A model generated the notes under the pieces. The model saw only the letters and a list, made by a program, of their open reading frames with translations, did not search any database and was not told the DNA's origin. Both the position numbers and the translations under genes were made by a program. From NCBI GenBank assembly GCA_030832235.1, contig JAURJO010000358.1, positions 1 through 6,734 on the forward strand: 6,734 nt of DNA, read 5' to 3'. Positions 1 to 6,549 of this stretch are shown one piece after another. The number at the start of each line of letters is the position of its first letter. Position 1 is the first letter of the stretch. Source of the stretch: Verrucomicrobiota bacterium. GTDB lineage: Bacteria > Verrucomicrobiota > Verrucomicrobiia > Opitutales > Opitutaceae.

Positions 1-545
1 CCGCCGCGCGAAAAGCAGGCCGGGAGGTCGCCGTGCTGAATCTCTTCGGCTACACCGGAGCGGCGAGTGTGGCCGCGGCGAAGGCCGGCGCGTCAGTGTG
101 CCACGTCGACGCCGCCGAGGGCATGGTGAAATGGTGTCGCGATAACGCCGCGCTGAGCGGACTCGCGGACGCGCCCGTGCGCTACATCGTGGACGACTGC
201 CTCAAGTTCGCGCGCCGCGAACTCAAGCGCGGCCGGCGCTACGACGCCGTGATCATGGATCCGCCGACTTACGGCCGCGGCAGCTCGGGAGAAATGTGGC
301 GGCTGGAGGACAACCTCTGGGAATTGCTGAAGGAGTGCCGCGCGCTGTTGAGCGACGCGCCGCTCTTCCTGCTCATCAACGCCTACACGGCGAGGCTTTC
401 GCCGACGGTCGTGGCCAACCTGCTCGCCGAGCTCATGCCCGGCCGTGCGGGCCGAATCACAGCGGGCGAGGTCGGCCTTCCCGTCCGCAGCGACGGGAAG
501 GTGCTGCCCTGCGGAATCTACGGCCGCTGGGAAGCGGCGGGCTGA
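1..545 (+). CDS. Class I SAM-dependent methyltransferase, RlmI/RlmK-like (5'-truncated)
   Basis: This is the C-terminal part of a SAM-dependent methyltransferase, probably of the large RlmI/RlmK-like family (COG1092 type) that methylates 23S rRNA. The frame is open from base 3 and runs off the left edge, so the start and any N-terminal PUA/RNA-binding part are not visible. The GTG at 33 is only an internal valine of the motif I strand. In the 180 visible residues, motif I is VLNLFGYTGAAS (11-22), the SAM ribose-binding acidic residue lies in HVDAAEG (34-40), VDDCLKFA is at 63-70, and the catalytic-loop motif IV is MDPPTYGRG (85-93). The family reading is from motif style; the base and RNA substrate are inferred. 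DPPTY followed by GRG differs from the DPPKF I recall for RlmI, so a related methyltransferase of unknown target is possible. It is convergent with the thioredoxin-like gene, with 14 bases between the stops. Confidence 0.85.
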   Translation, partial: AARKAGREVAVLNLFGYTGAASVAAAKAGASVCHVDAAEGMVKWCRDNAALSGLADAPVRYIVDDCLKFARRELKRGRRYDAVIMDPPTYGRGSSGEMWRLEDNLWELLKECRALLSDAPLFLLINAYTARLSPTVVANLLAELMPGRAGRITAGEVGLPVRSDGKVLPCGIYGRWEAAG

Positions 546-564
546 GCGCGCCGCGGCGCTCAGC
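541..564. terminator. Candidate bidirectional terminator hairpin spanning both convergent stop codons
   Basis: A perfect 9-bp inverted repeat: gctgagcgc (541-549) and gcgctcagc (556-564), with a 6-base loop gccgcg. The TGA of the methyltransferase (543-545) is in the left arm and the TGA of the minus-strand thioredoxin-like gene (TCA at 560-562 on the plus strand) is in the right arm. A GC-rich stem between convergent genes suggests shared termination, but no T-tract follows on either strand. It is therefore not a canonical intrinsic terminator and could simply be a transcript-end stem. Confidence 0.5.
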
Positions 565-2374
565 GCATCGCGTCGCGCTTCTTCGCGTCGATCTCGGCCT
601 TGGCCAGGATCTCGGGCGCCACCTTGATGCCCGCCTTCGCCAGAGCGGCGTCGAGGAGGACCTCGCCGGCCAGATAGCCGGTGACGGTCGCCGCGATCTT
701 GCCGTCGCGACCGATGATGAACTGCTGCGGAATGCCGCCCACCCCGTAGAGTTTGGCGGAGGCGCGGTCGGCGCCCCGCTCGGCAGGGTCGTGGGAGAAA
801 ATGAAGTCCGGATACTTGGCCTGATTGGCCTTCACCCACGATTCGAACTTGTCCCGCGTGTCGCTGGTGCAGGAACCGAGCACCACCACACCTTGGTCCT
901 TGTACTTGGCGGCCACTTCCTGCGTATGCGGCATCGAGTTGATGCACGGCCCGCACCACGTCGCCCAGAAATCGAGCACCACCACCTTGCCGCGGTAGTC
1001 GCTCAATTTGACCGGCTTGCCGGCGAGATCGGTGGTCGTGAAGTCGGGCGCCACCGCTCCCGGTTCGAGCATCTTGATCCGCGGGGAGGAAGCACGCGCG
1101 GCACGTTCCTCGATGTAGGCCTTCAACTCGGCATCGGTGGTGACCTTCTTCGGACGGTCGGCCTCGGCCAGCTTGACGCCGGCCCGGAGCAGCAGGTTGC
1201 CGATGGTCTCGCCGTAGTTGGGCCCGAAGCCCGCGGACCAACCGATGAGATTGCCCTCGGCCGATACTGCGATGGTCGTCGGGATTGGAGTGATCACCCC
1301 GCCGATCTGCATCGAGATCGCGCGCGCGTAAAAGGCACGGGAGCGTTCGGACTCCGCCTTGAGCTCCTCGGGCGACATCTGCTCGCGGGTCTTGGCCGGC
1401 GGCGTGAGCTTGCCGACGCCGTCGTGCGCGACCCGGAAGGCGAGGCCGGGGTTCTTAGCCAGCCAGCCCTGCAGCGCTTCAACGGTGTCGTATCCGCCGA
1501 TGCCGAGGAAATCCACCTCGGTGGCGTAGGTCTTGGCCAAGGCGTTCCAGCGCGCGAGGAAAGCGTCGCCCGGGCCGCCTCCGGCATTCCAGAGCCCGAT
1601 GATGACCGGTTTGCCGCGACGGAAGTCGGAGAACTTGGCCGGCTTTCCGTCCGCGGTGCCCATCGCGAAGTCGGGCATGGGCGAACCGCCCTTGAGCTTC
1701 CCAAACTCGGACATGAACGGCGGCGGCGGGTTGGCGGCGAGGCGCGCGGCCTCGGCGGCGCGACGCTTTTCCTCCTCGGCGGATTCCTTCAGCTGCGCCT
1801 CTCCCTTGGCGACCGTGGCGGCGTCGACCTTCACGCCCAGTTTCGCCAGCGCCGCCTCCGACCGCGCGTCACCGGGAGAATTTCCCACCACGACGGCGGC
1901 GATCACGCCGTCGCGTCCGATGATGAACTGGGTCGGAATGCCGCGCACGCGGTACAACTTCGCCGAGGCGCGGTCCTCGCCGCGTTCCTTCGGGTCGTAG
2001 GTGAAACGGATGTCGGGGTACTTGCCCTGGTTCGCGGGGATCCACTGGAGGAACTTGTCCTTGGTGTCGCTGGTGCCGGCGGCCAGCACGACCACGCCCT
2101 GCTCCTTGTACTTCGCCGCGACCTCCTGGGTGTGCGGGAACGAGGCGATGCACGGCCCGCACCACGTTGCCCAGAAGTCGAGGACGAGGATCTTGCCCTT
2201 GAAATCAGCGAGGCGCACTTCCTTGCCAGCGACATCGAGCGTCGTGAAGTCAGGGGCCGCGGCGCCGGCCGCGAGCGTGGCCTGCGGGGCCGCCATCGCG
2301 GCCGCCGGCGCCTGGCCGGGAAGAGCCGCCGGCAGAGCGCAGGCGGCGAGAAGGAGCAGAAGACGCTTATTCAT
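560..2374 (-). CDS. Exported three-domain thioredoxin/TlpA-like protein with a cysteine-less middle domain
   Basis: A 604-residue exported protein of the TlpA/AhpC-like thioredoxin-fold family, probably acting on disulfides in the periplasm. Residues 1 to about 28 form a Sec signal peptide (basic MNKR, then a leucine run; cleavage around PAAAMA). Domain 1 (about 37-183) has DFWATWCGPC with Cys72 and Cys75 and a cis-proline in GIPTQF (Pro147). Residues 185-215 form a charged, probably helical linker. Domain 2 (about 230-400) aligns as LWNAGGGPGD, with Gly266 and Gly269 where the two cysteines belong, yet keeps PIPTT (Pro365); it also has a charged helical insert near 330-355. Domain 3 (about 437-585) has WCGPC (Cys474, Cys477) and GIPQQF (Pro549). 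Typical TlpA proteins have a single such domain. Domains 1 and 3 are intact duplicates. The ATG is preceded by a weak agaag seven bases upstream. It lies 51 bases downstream of the TonB receptor, probably in the same operon. Physiological partner unknown. Confidence 0.9.
   Translation of the reverse strand: MNKRLLLLLAACALPAALPGQAPAAAMAAPQATLAAGAAAPDFTTLDVAGKEVRLADFKGKILVLDFWATWCGPCIASFPHTQEVAAKYKEQGVVVLAAGTSDTKDKFLQWIPANQGKYPDIRFTYDPKERGEDRASAKLYRVRGIPTQFIIGRDGVIAAVVVGNSPGDARSEAALAKLGVKVDAATVAKGEAQLKESAEEEKRRAAEAARLAANPPPPFMSEFGKLKGGSPMPDFAMGTADGKPAKFSDFRRGKPVIIGLWNAGGGPGDAFLARWNALAKTYATEVDFLGIGGYDTVEALQGWLAKNPGLAFRVAHDGVGKLTPPAKTREQMSPEELKAESERSRAFYARAISMQIGGVITPIPTTIAVSAEGNLIGWSAGFGPNYGETIGNLLLRAGVKLAEADRPKKVTTDAELKAYIEERAARASSPRIKMLEPGAVAPDFTTTDLAGKPVKLSDYRGKVVVLDFWATWCGPCINSMPHTQEVAAKYKDQGVVVLGSCTSDTRDKFESWVKANQAKYPDFIFSHDPAERGADRASAKLYGVGGIPQQFIIGRDGKIAATVTGYLAGEVLLDAALAKAGIKVAPEILAKAEIDAKKRDAMR
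920..1075 (-). repeat. Third-domain copy of the internal thioredoxin duplication (active-site part)
   Basis: This segment encodes the start and active-site region of thioredoxin domain 3 and is a direct repeat of 2126-2281, offset exactly 1206 bases (402 codons). It includes a 21-base run (941-961) identical to 2147-2167 that covers the active-site Cys-Gly-Pro-Cys codons. At protein level the whole domain pair aligns without gaps from PDFTT to the final AL-K segment. The repeat is a gene-internal duplication, not a mobile element. Confidence 0.75.
2126..2281 (-). repeat. First-domain copy of the internal thioredoxin duplication (active-site part)
   Basis: Partner of the repeat at 920-1075, encoding the start and active-site region of domain 1 in the same reading frame. 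Synonymous and conservative changes are scattered over the two copies, so the duplication is not brand new, but identical runs around the active site remain. The diverged middle domain lies between the copies. Confidence 0.75.
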
Positions 2375-2425
2375 GAGGAAACTTCTAGGTTACGGTGCGG
2401 TTGAGGATGCGAAGGGGACGCGCGT

Positions 2426-5293
2426 TCAGAACGGGACCGCGAACGTGGCCTCGAAGGTGCGGCCGAAGGCCCAGCGGCCGTGGAGACCGGCGTTGAAGCC
2501 GTAGATGTTGTTGAAGAACGGCGGCTCCTTATCGGTGAGATTGGCGATACCCGCGCCGACGCGCACCCCCTTGCCGAACCGGCCCCAGAGCGCCCGCTTG
2601 AACTCGTAGGTGCCGCGCACGTCGATGAGGCTCATCGCGGGGGTGGTGTACGTGGAGGGCGTCACGCCCGCCTGGTTCGTGTTAAAGCCGCTCATGTAGC
2701 TGTGCTGCGCGGAGGCGCTCCAGGCGCCGCGGCTCCAGTACAAGGAGGAGGCGATGTTCCAACGCGGGCTCGAGTAAGTGTCGCCCACATCGTTGATGGG
2801 CGCGGTGCCCACGGTGAGCTGGCGCGACTGCCGGATGGTCTTGGCCGCGTTCACTCCCAACCGCCAGCGGCCGAACTTCTCGCCGGGCAGGCGGTAATCC
2901 ACGCCGTAGTCGACGCTGTCGTTCCGGATCACGCCGAAGTTCACGTACTGCGAGTAGAGCGTGTTGATCGTGCCCGGCAGACCGGCCGCGGCGTCGGCGG
3001 CGGTCGGCGCGTTGCGCACCCCGCAACCGGGAAACAGCGCGGGGTTGTTGAGGATGACCGTACTCGAAAGCGACTGGATCGCGTTGCGCTGCTCGGTACG
3101 GTAATAGTTGGTCGACAGCAAAAGTCCCTTGAGCGCCGGAATCTCCACGACGGTGCCGAGGAAACGGGTCTTGGACGTTTCGGCGGCGAGTTCGGGATTG
3201 GGGCGCGTGACGAGCGTGATGGGGGTCGGCGAATTGCCACGCAGCGGGTCGTTGATGGTGGTGGTCGTGGTCGTCGTGGGCCGGCGGTTTTCGGTGAGGC
3301 CCGGCGAGCGGTAGCCCTCCGATTGGCTGCCGCGGAATAACACGGAGCGAAAGGGCGACCAGGAAAGACCGATCTTCGGCACGCGGCTGCCTTCCTGGCC
3401 CGTGATGTCCTCCGCGCGTCCGGCGAGGTTGGCCTCGAACCGCTCCACCAGCGGGATGCGGTTGGCTTTGCCGACGAAGGGCAGCTGCAACTCGCTGAAA
3501 GCGGCCCGCGTGATGCGCTTGCTGCTGTAGGGCGTGACCGTCGTCGCCACCGGGAAACCCACATAGCTCACGGCGACGTTCGTGTTCTTGTCGCGCTCGT
3601 AGGAAACGCCGAACGACATGCGAGCCGGGCCGCCCCACATCCGGACGAGGTCGCCATTCGCGGAGAAGTCGAGGCTCTCGAGGCCGGAACGGCCGTCGGC
3701 GGTCGGATAAAGCGCGGTCTGCTCCAGCAACGCGCTCTGGTTCGGCGCGCCGGGAGCCCGCTCGTCGATGAAGGGGTTGAAGCGTTGCGACGCGTCGTTG
3801 TTGTTGGCAAAAAAATTGAAGGCCGTCTGGTTGAAACCGCGGCTGATCGAGAAGTACTTCTGCTGCTGCCAGCGGTAGCCGGCGTCCCAACGCCAGGTGG
3901 TGAGGACCTTGCCCCGCGCGCCGACCGTCACCGTCGTCGAGTCCGTCCGGGTCCGCTGCCAGACCTGGCCCCATTGCGGCAACAACATGCCGAAGGTGAT
4001 GTTTTCGCCGAAGAGGTTGTTCTGCGCCGAGACCGCGACGCCCGACACGTACGCCGGAAGCGTCTCGGCGTTGCCCTTTGACTGCGTGCGGCTGGCGTTG
4101 CCGTAAACCTCTATGCCCTCGGTCAGCTGGTAGGAGGCCGTGCCCGTCACGCCGCGCCGTTCGGCGGCGGAGACGAGCTGGGTCCACTGGGCGGGATTGG
4201 TGATACGCTGTCCCTGCGCCAGAATCGCCGTGCCGGTCTGGCCGGGATCATTCGTCGTGCGCCGCTCGAAGGCCGACACCGGCGGCGTCGTCGCGGAACC
4301 AGCCGGCGCGAGCAGAACCCGGATGCCGGGAATGCTCGTGAAACCTGCGGTGGCGGTGGCCTGAACCGACGCCGGATAACCCCATTGGATCCGTTGGTCG
4401 GTGCCGTAGACCGGCGCACCCGTCGTGGGGCTGTAACCCTGGATCCGCGTGCGGTAGTCCATCGCCTTCGAGAAGGCGCGCTGCGAGGCGTACAACGGGT
4501 CGCGGTCGTAATAATCCACCGCCAAGGTGCCGCGCAGCTTGCCGCCGGCGCCCGCGAAACCGGTCGTGACCGTACCCTGCCTTTCCCGCGCACCGCCGTG
4601 CTCGCGGAACTTGACCGAGCCGCTCACCTCGGTGCCAACCCAGGATTTCTTCAACACGATGTTGATCACGCCCGCCACCGCGTCGGCGCCGTAGATGGCC
4701 GAGGCGCCGTCGGTGATGATCTCCACGCGCTCGATCAGACCGAGCGGGATCGTGTTGAGGTCGACAAAGCCCTGGCCGGTCGTGGAGCCGCGGTTGCGCT
4801 CGCCGGCCTGCGCCACCCGCCGGCCGTCCACCAACACCAACGTAGACCCGGAACCGAGGCCGCGGAGGCTGACGCCGGAAACGCCCGTCTGCACGGGAGC
4901 GTTGGAGGCGAGCGTCGGACTCGCGCCCGCAAACGGGATAAAGGGCAGGGCGCTCTCCGTGCGCTGCCCGGCCGCCATGTTCAGGTCATCCGGAGCACTG
5001 TTCCGCCCGGCGCCGACGCCACTGTAGGTCTGCGGCAGCGTGCGCATAAAGTCCGCCAGGTTCATCGCTCCGGATGCGCGAATCTCCTCCGCGTTGTAGA
5101 CGGAAACCGGCGAGGGGCCATCGACCTCGGTGCGCCGGATGCGCGAACCTAGCACCTCGAAGGCCTCCAACGTCGTGGTCGGGGAGGACGCGGCGGGCTG
5201 GGCCACGGCTGGGGCGGCGAGGAAAAACACGGAGGCAATCCGAAGCAAGGAGGGGGCGAGTGCGCCCCGCTGGGGTGAAACGGGAGAGGTCAT
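2426..5293 (-). CDS. TonB-dependent outer-membrane receptor
   Basis: A 955-residue TonB-dependent receptor: a 22-strand outer-membrane barrel with an N-terminal plug, importing a ligand with energy from TonB-ExbBD. A Sec signal peptide ends at about AAPAVA (26-31). The plug starts around FEVLGSRIRR (45-54) and contains LRGLGSGSTLVLVDGRRV (143-160), DGASAIYGADAVAGVINI (195-212). The GYRSPGLTEN (660-669) and NPELAAETSK (699-708) barrel signatures follow, and the chain ends in phenylalanine, as outer-membrane barrels usually do. There is no carboxypeptidase-like SusC extension and no SusD neighbour, so this is not a SusCD pair. I chose the ATG at 5293; an in-frame GTG at 5311 would add six residues, and neither has a good Shine-Dalgarno sequence. 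It begins about 30 bases after the sialidase-like stop, so it is probably co-transcribed. Length fits the family. The ligand is unknown; a glycan fragment is suggested only by the upstream neighbour. Confidence 0.93.
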   Translation of the reverse strand: MTSPVSPQRGALAPSLLRIASVFFLAAPAVAQPAASSPTTTLEAFEVLGSRIRRTEVDGPSPVSVYNAEEIRASGAMNLADFMRTLPQTYSGVGAGRNSAPDDLNMAAGQRTESALPFIPFAGASPTLASNAPVQTGVSGVSLRGLGSGSTLVLVDGRRVAQAGERNRGSTTGQGFVDLNTIPLGLIERVEIITDGASAIYGADAVAGVINIVLKKSWVGTEVSGSVKFREHGGARERQGTVTTGFAGAGGKLRGTLAVDYYDRDPLYASQRAFSKAMDYRTRIQGYSPTTGAPVYGTDQRIQWGYPASVQATATAGFTSIPGIRVLLAPAGSATTPPVSAFERRTTNDPGQTGTAILAQGQRITNPAQWTQLVSAAERRGVTGTASYQLTEGIEVYGNASRTQSKGNAETLPAYVSGVAVSAQNNLFGENITFGMLLPQWGQVWQRTRTDSTTVTVGARGKVLTTWRWDAGYRWQQQKYFSISRGFNQTAFNFFANNNDASQRFNPFIDERAPGAPNQSALLEQTALYPTADGRSGLESLDFSANGDLVRMWGGPARMSFGVSYERDKNTNVAVSYVGFPVATTVTPYSSKRITRAAFSELQLPFVGKANRIPLVERFEANLAGRAEDITGQEGSRVPKIGLSWSPFRSVLFRGSQSEGYRSPGLTENRRPTTTTTTTINDPLRGNSPTPITLVTRPNPELAAETSKTRFLGTVVEIPALKGLLLSTNYYRTEQRNAIQSLSSTVILNNPALFPGCGVRNAPTAADAAAGLPGTINTLYSQYVNFGVIRNDSVDYGVDYRLPGEKFGRWRLGVNAAKTIRQSRQLTVGTAPINDVGDTYSSPRWNIASSLYWSRGAWSASAQHSYMSGFNTNQAGVTPSTYTTPAMSLIDVRGTYEFKRALWGRFGKGVRVGAGIANLTDKEPPFFNNIYGFNAGLHGRWAFGRTFEATFAVPF
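3257..3277 (-). repeat. Seven-threonine codon run (ACC/ACG) in the TonB receptor
   Basis: Seven consecutive threonine codons (residues 673-679 of the receptor, mixed ACC and ACG) form an in-frame trinucleotide run. It falls between the GYRSPGLTEN and NPELAAETSK barrel signatures, where related receptors carry an extracellular loop, so it is probably surface-exposed. The mixed codons make it an imperfect tract, less prone to slippage than a pure repeat. Confidence 0.7.
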
Positions 5294-5323
5294 GAAGGCG
5301 ATCCGCGGCACGCGTCGGGAGGC

Positions 5324-6421
5324 TTATTCCGGCCAGGCCCCACCGACGTAGTCGCGGGGAGCGAGGCGGGAAGGATCAAGCACGACGTGCTTCACGCGCT
5401 CCCGTTTCCAGGTGTACGTGATGTGCACGAGACCGTCCTTCGACTGGATGAGGGCCGGGTAGCTGTATTCCCCCGGGTCCTTTTCCAAGACGACCCCCGC
5501 CTGCCAGGTGTGACCGTCCCGCGACACCGCGACGTTCAGCGGCGTGCGCTTGCCGCCCCATTTGCCCGGTTCACCCGGGACATGGTTATAGACGATCAAA
5601 TGCCGGCCGTCGCGCAGCGTGACCGCGTCGGTGCCGGAGTTGGGATTCGGCAGCGAACCAAGGGCCATCGGCTTCCACGTCGTGCCGCCGTCGGCCGACT
5701 CGACCTCGAAGACCTTGTTCTGCCGCGAGCGGCCGATCGCCAGCAGGCGGTCGCCGCCGAGGAACAGGATGCTCGGCTGGATCGCGCGGATCTCCACGCC
5801 GTCGTTGACCGGTCCGATGCGCTCCCAGGTGCGACCGAGGTCGCGCGTCCGCTCGAAATGAACGGCCCACTTGCTCTGCCGTTCCGGCGTCTCGGTGCTC
5901 ACGGGCGAGAGAATGTCGCCATTCGGCAATTGCACCGGCTTGTTCTTCACCGGCCCGAGGATGTCCTCCGGCAGCCGGCGCGGCTGCGACCACGTGCGGC
6001 CGCCGTCGGCGGACTCCATCATCATGCCCCACCATGTTTCCGGCGTTGGTCCGCATTTGTAGAAAAGCAGCAGCGGGCCGTTGCGCGGCTGAAACAACAC
6101 GGGGTTCCAGGTCGGGTGGCGGTGAACCGTGCCGTCGGGCTTGCGGTACTGCACGCCGTTCGCGACCTCGACGGGCGCCGTCCAGCGTCCGCTTTCCTGG
6201 CGCGAGACCCAGATGCCGACGTCGGGATGTTTCTCCCGCGTGCCGCCGAACCACGAGGCCACGAGCCCGCCGGCCGCGGCTTCCTCGATCGTGGAGGCGT
6301 GGCATTGCGGGAATGGGGCCCGCTCGTAGATGAAGCCCTGCGAAACGATCGCGGGGGAGGCGGCGCCGAGAACGCCGGTGGCAAGCATCGGGAGGACGAG
6401 CGACAGGAGGAGTTTTTTCAT
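5324..6421 (-). CDS. Secreted sialidase-superfamily (BNR/Asp-box) protein
   Basis: A 365-residue exported beta-propeller protein of the BNR_2/sialidase-like superfamily. Residues 1 to about 20 (MKKLLLSLVLPMLATGVLGA) are a Sec signal peptide with no lipobox cysteine. Asp-box repeats occur at SADGGRTW (137-144), TRDLGRTW (192-199), SADGGTTW (242-249) and a shortened SRDGHTW (300-306), with a degenerate first copy near 73-80. Conserved-looking blocks are QCHASTI (39-45), SWFGG (56-60), WNPVLF (105-110), GPVKNKP (156-162), NPNSGTDAVTLRDGR (259-273) and GLVHITYTWKR (330-340). I see no (F)RIP motif of classical GH33 sialidases, and the arginine triad cannot be assigned by eye. True sialidase activity is therefore unproven; another exo-glycosidase, a lyase or a glycan-binding role is possible. 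No Shine-Dalgarno sequence is evident before the ATG. It is the first gene of the probable operon, before the TonB receptor. Confidence 0.85.
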   Translation of the reverse strand: MKKLLLSLVLPMLATGVLGAASPAIVSQGFIYERAPFPQCHASTIEEAAAGGLVASWFGGTREKHPDVGIWVSRQESGRWTAPVEVANGVQYRKPDGTVHRHPTWNPVLFQPRNGPLLLFYKCGPTPETWWGMMMESADGGRTWSQPRRLPEDILGPVKNKPVQLPNGDILSPVSTETPERQSKWAVHFERTRDLGRTWERIGPVNDGVEIRAIQPSILFLGGDRLLAIGRSRQNKVFEVESADGGTTWKPMALGSLPNPNSGTDAVTLRDGRHLIVYNHVPGEPGKWGGKRTPLNVAVSRDGHTWQAGVVLEKDPGEYSYPALIQSKDGLVHITYTWKRERVKHVVLDPSRLAPRDYVGGAWPE

Positions 6422-6480
6422 GGGGTGAAGGATCGGGAAAGCTCCGGGCGGGGCTCCGTCCTGCCGAAATCTGGGCCGCT

Positions 6481-6508
6481 ATTTTTAATCGCGGCGATGC
6501 AATTAAAC
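6481..6508 (-). promoter_or_regulatory. AT-rich, promoter-like patch upstream of the sialidase-like gene
   Basis: In an otherwise GC-rich setting this stretch, read on the minus strand, contains TTTAAT (6507-6502, five of six matches to a -10 hexamer) and GATTAAAAAT (6490-6481). It lies 60-87 bases upstream of the ATG of the first gene of the operon. No convincing -35 element at 16-18 bases was found for either hexamer, so this is a position-and-composition call only. Confidence 0.3.
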
Positions 6509-6522
6509 GCGCCTAGAACGCA

Positions 6523-6538
6523 CCCGCGCAGCCACGGG
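6523..6538 (-). terminator. Weak hairpin after the right-edge gene
   Basis: Read on the minus strand, CCCGTG-GCTG-CGCGGG can form a 6-bp stem (one G-T wobble) with a 4-base loop, 11 bases after the TAA of the right-edge gene. The following bases (TGCGTTCT) hold only a weak T content. It could end transcription before the sialidase-TonB receptor operon, but the stem is short. Confidence 0.25.
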
Positions 6539-6549
6539 CGTACGCCGGA

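Noticed and set aside
33..545. GTG at 33 as a true start of the methyltransferase
   Set aside because: The frame is open upstream to the window edge, and this valine sits inside the motif I beta strand (VAVLNLFGYTG), so the gene must begin outside the window.
93..1241. Minus-strand open frame crossing the convergent gene junction
   Set aside because: It overlaps both the methyltransferase and the thioredoxin-like gene in wrong frames; its composition is that of a GC-rich shadow frame.
296..2404. Long plus-strand open frame (about 700 codons) opposite the thioredoxin-like gene
   Set aside because: It is fully antisense to a gene with clear signal peptide, WCGPC motifs and domain structure. 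Its translation is Arg/Gly/Leu-rich without recognisable motifs, and long stop-free antisense frames are common in GC-rich DNA.
2682..4187. Minus-strand open frame of about 500 codons inside the TonB receptor gene
   Set aside because: Same strand but wrong frame relative to a continuous receptor with plug and barrel signatures; the product is Arg/Pro/His-rich without motifs.
6537..6546. Perfect 10-base palindrome ggcgtacgcc just after the right-edge gene's stop
   Set aside because: No loop for a hairpin, and short GC-rich palindromes are expected by chance here; too little to call an operator.
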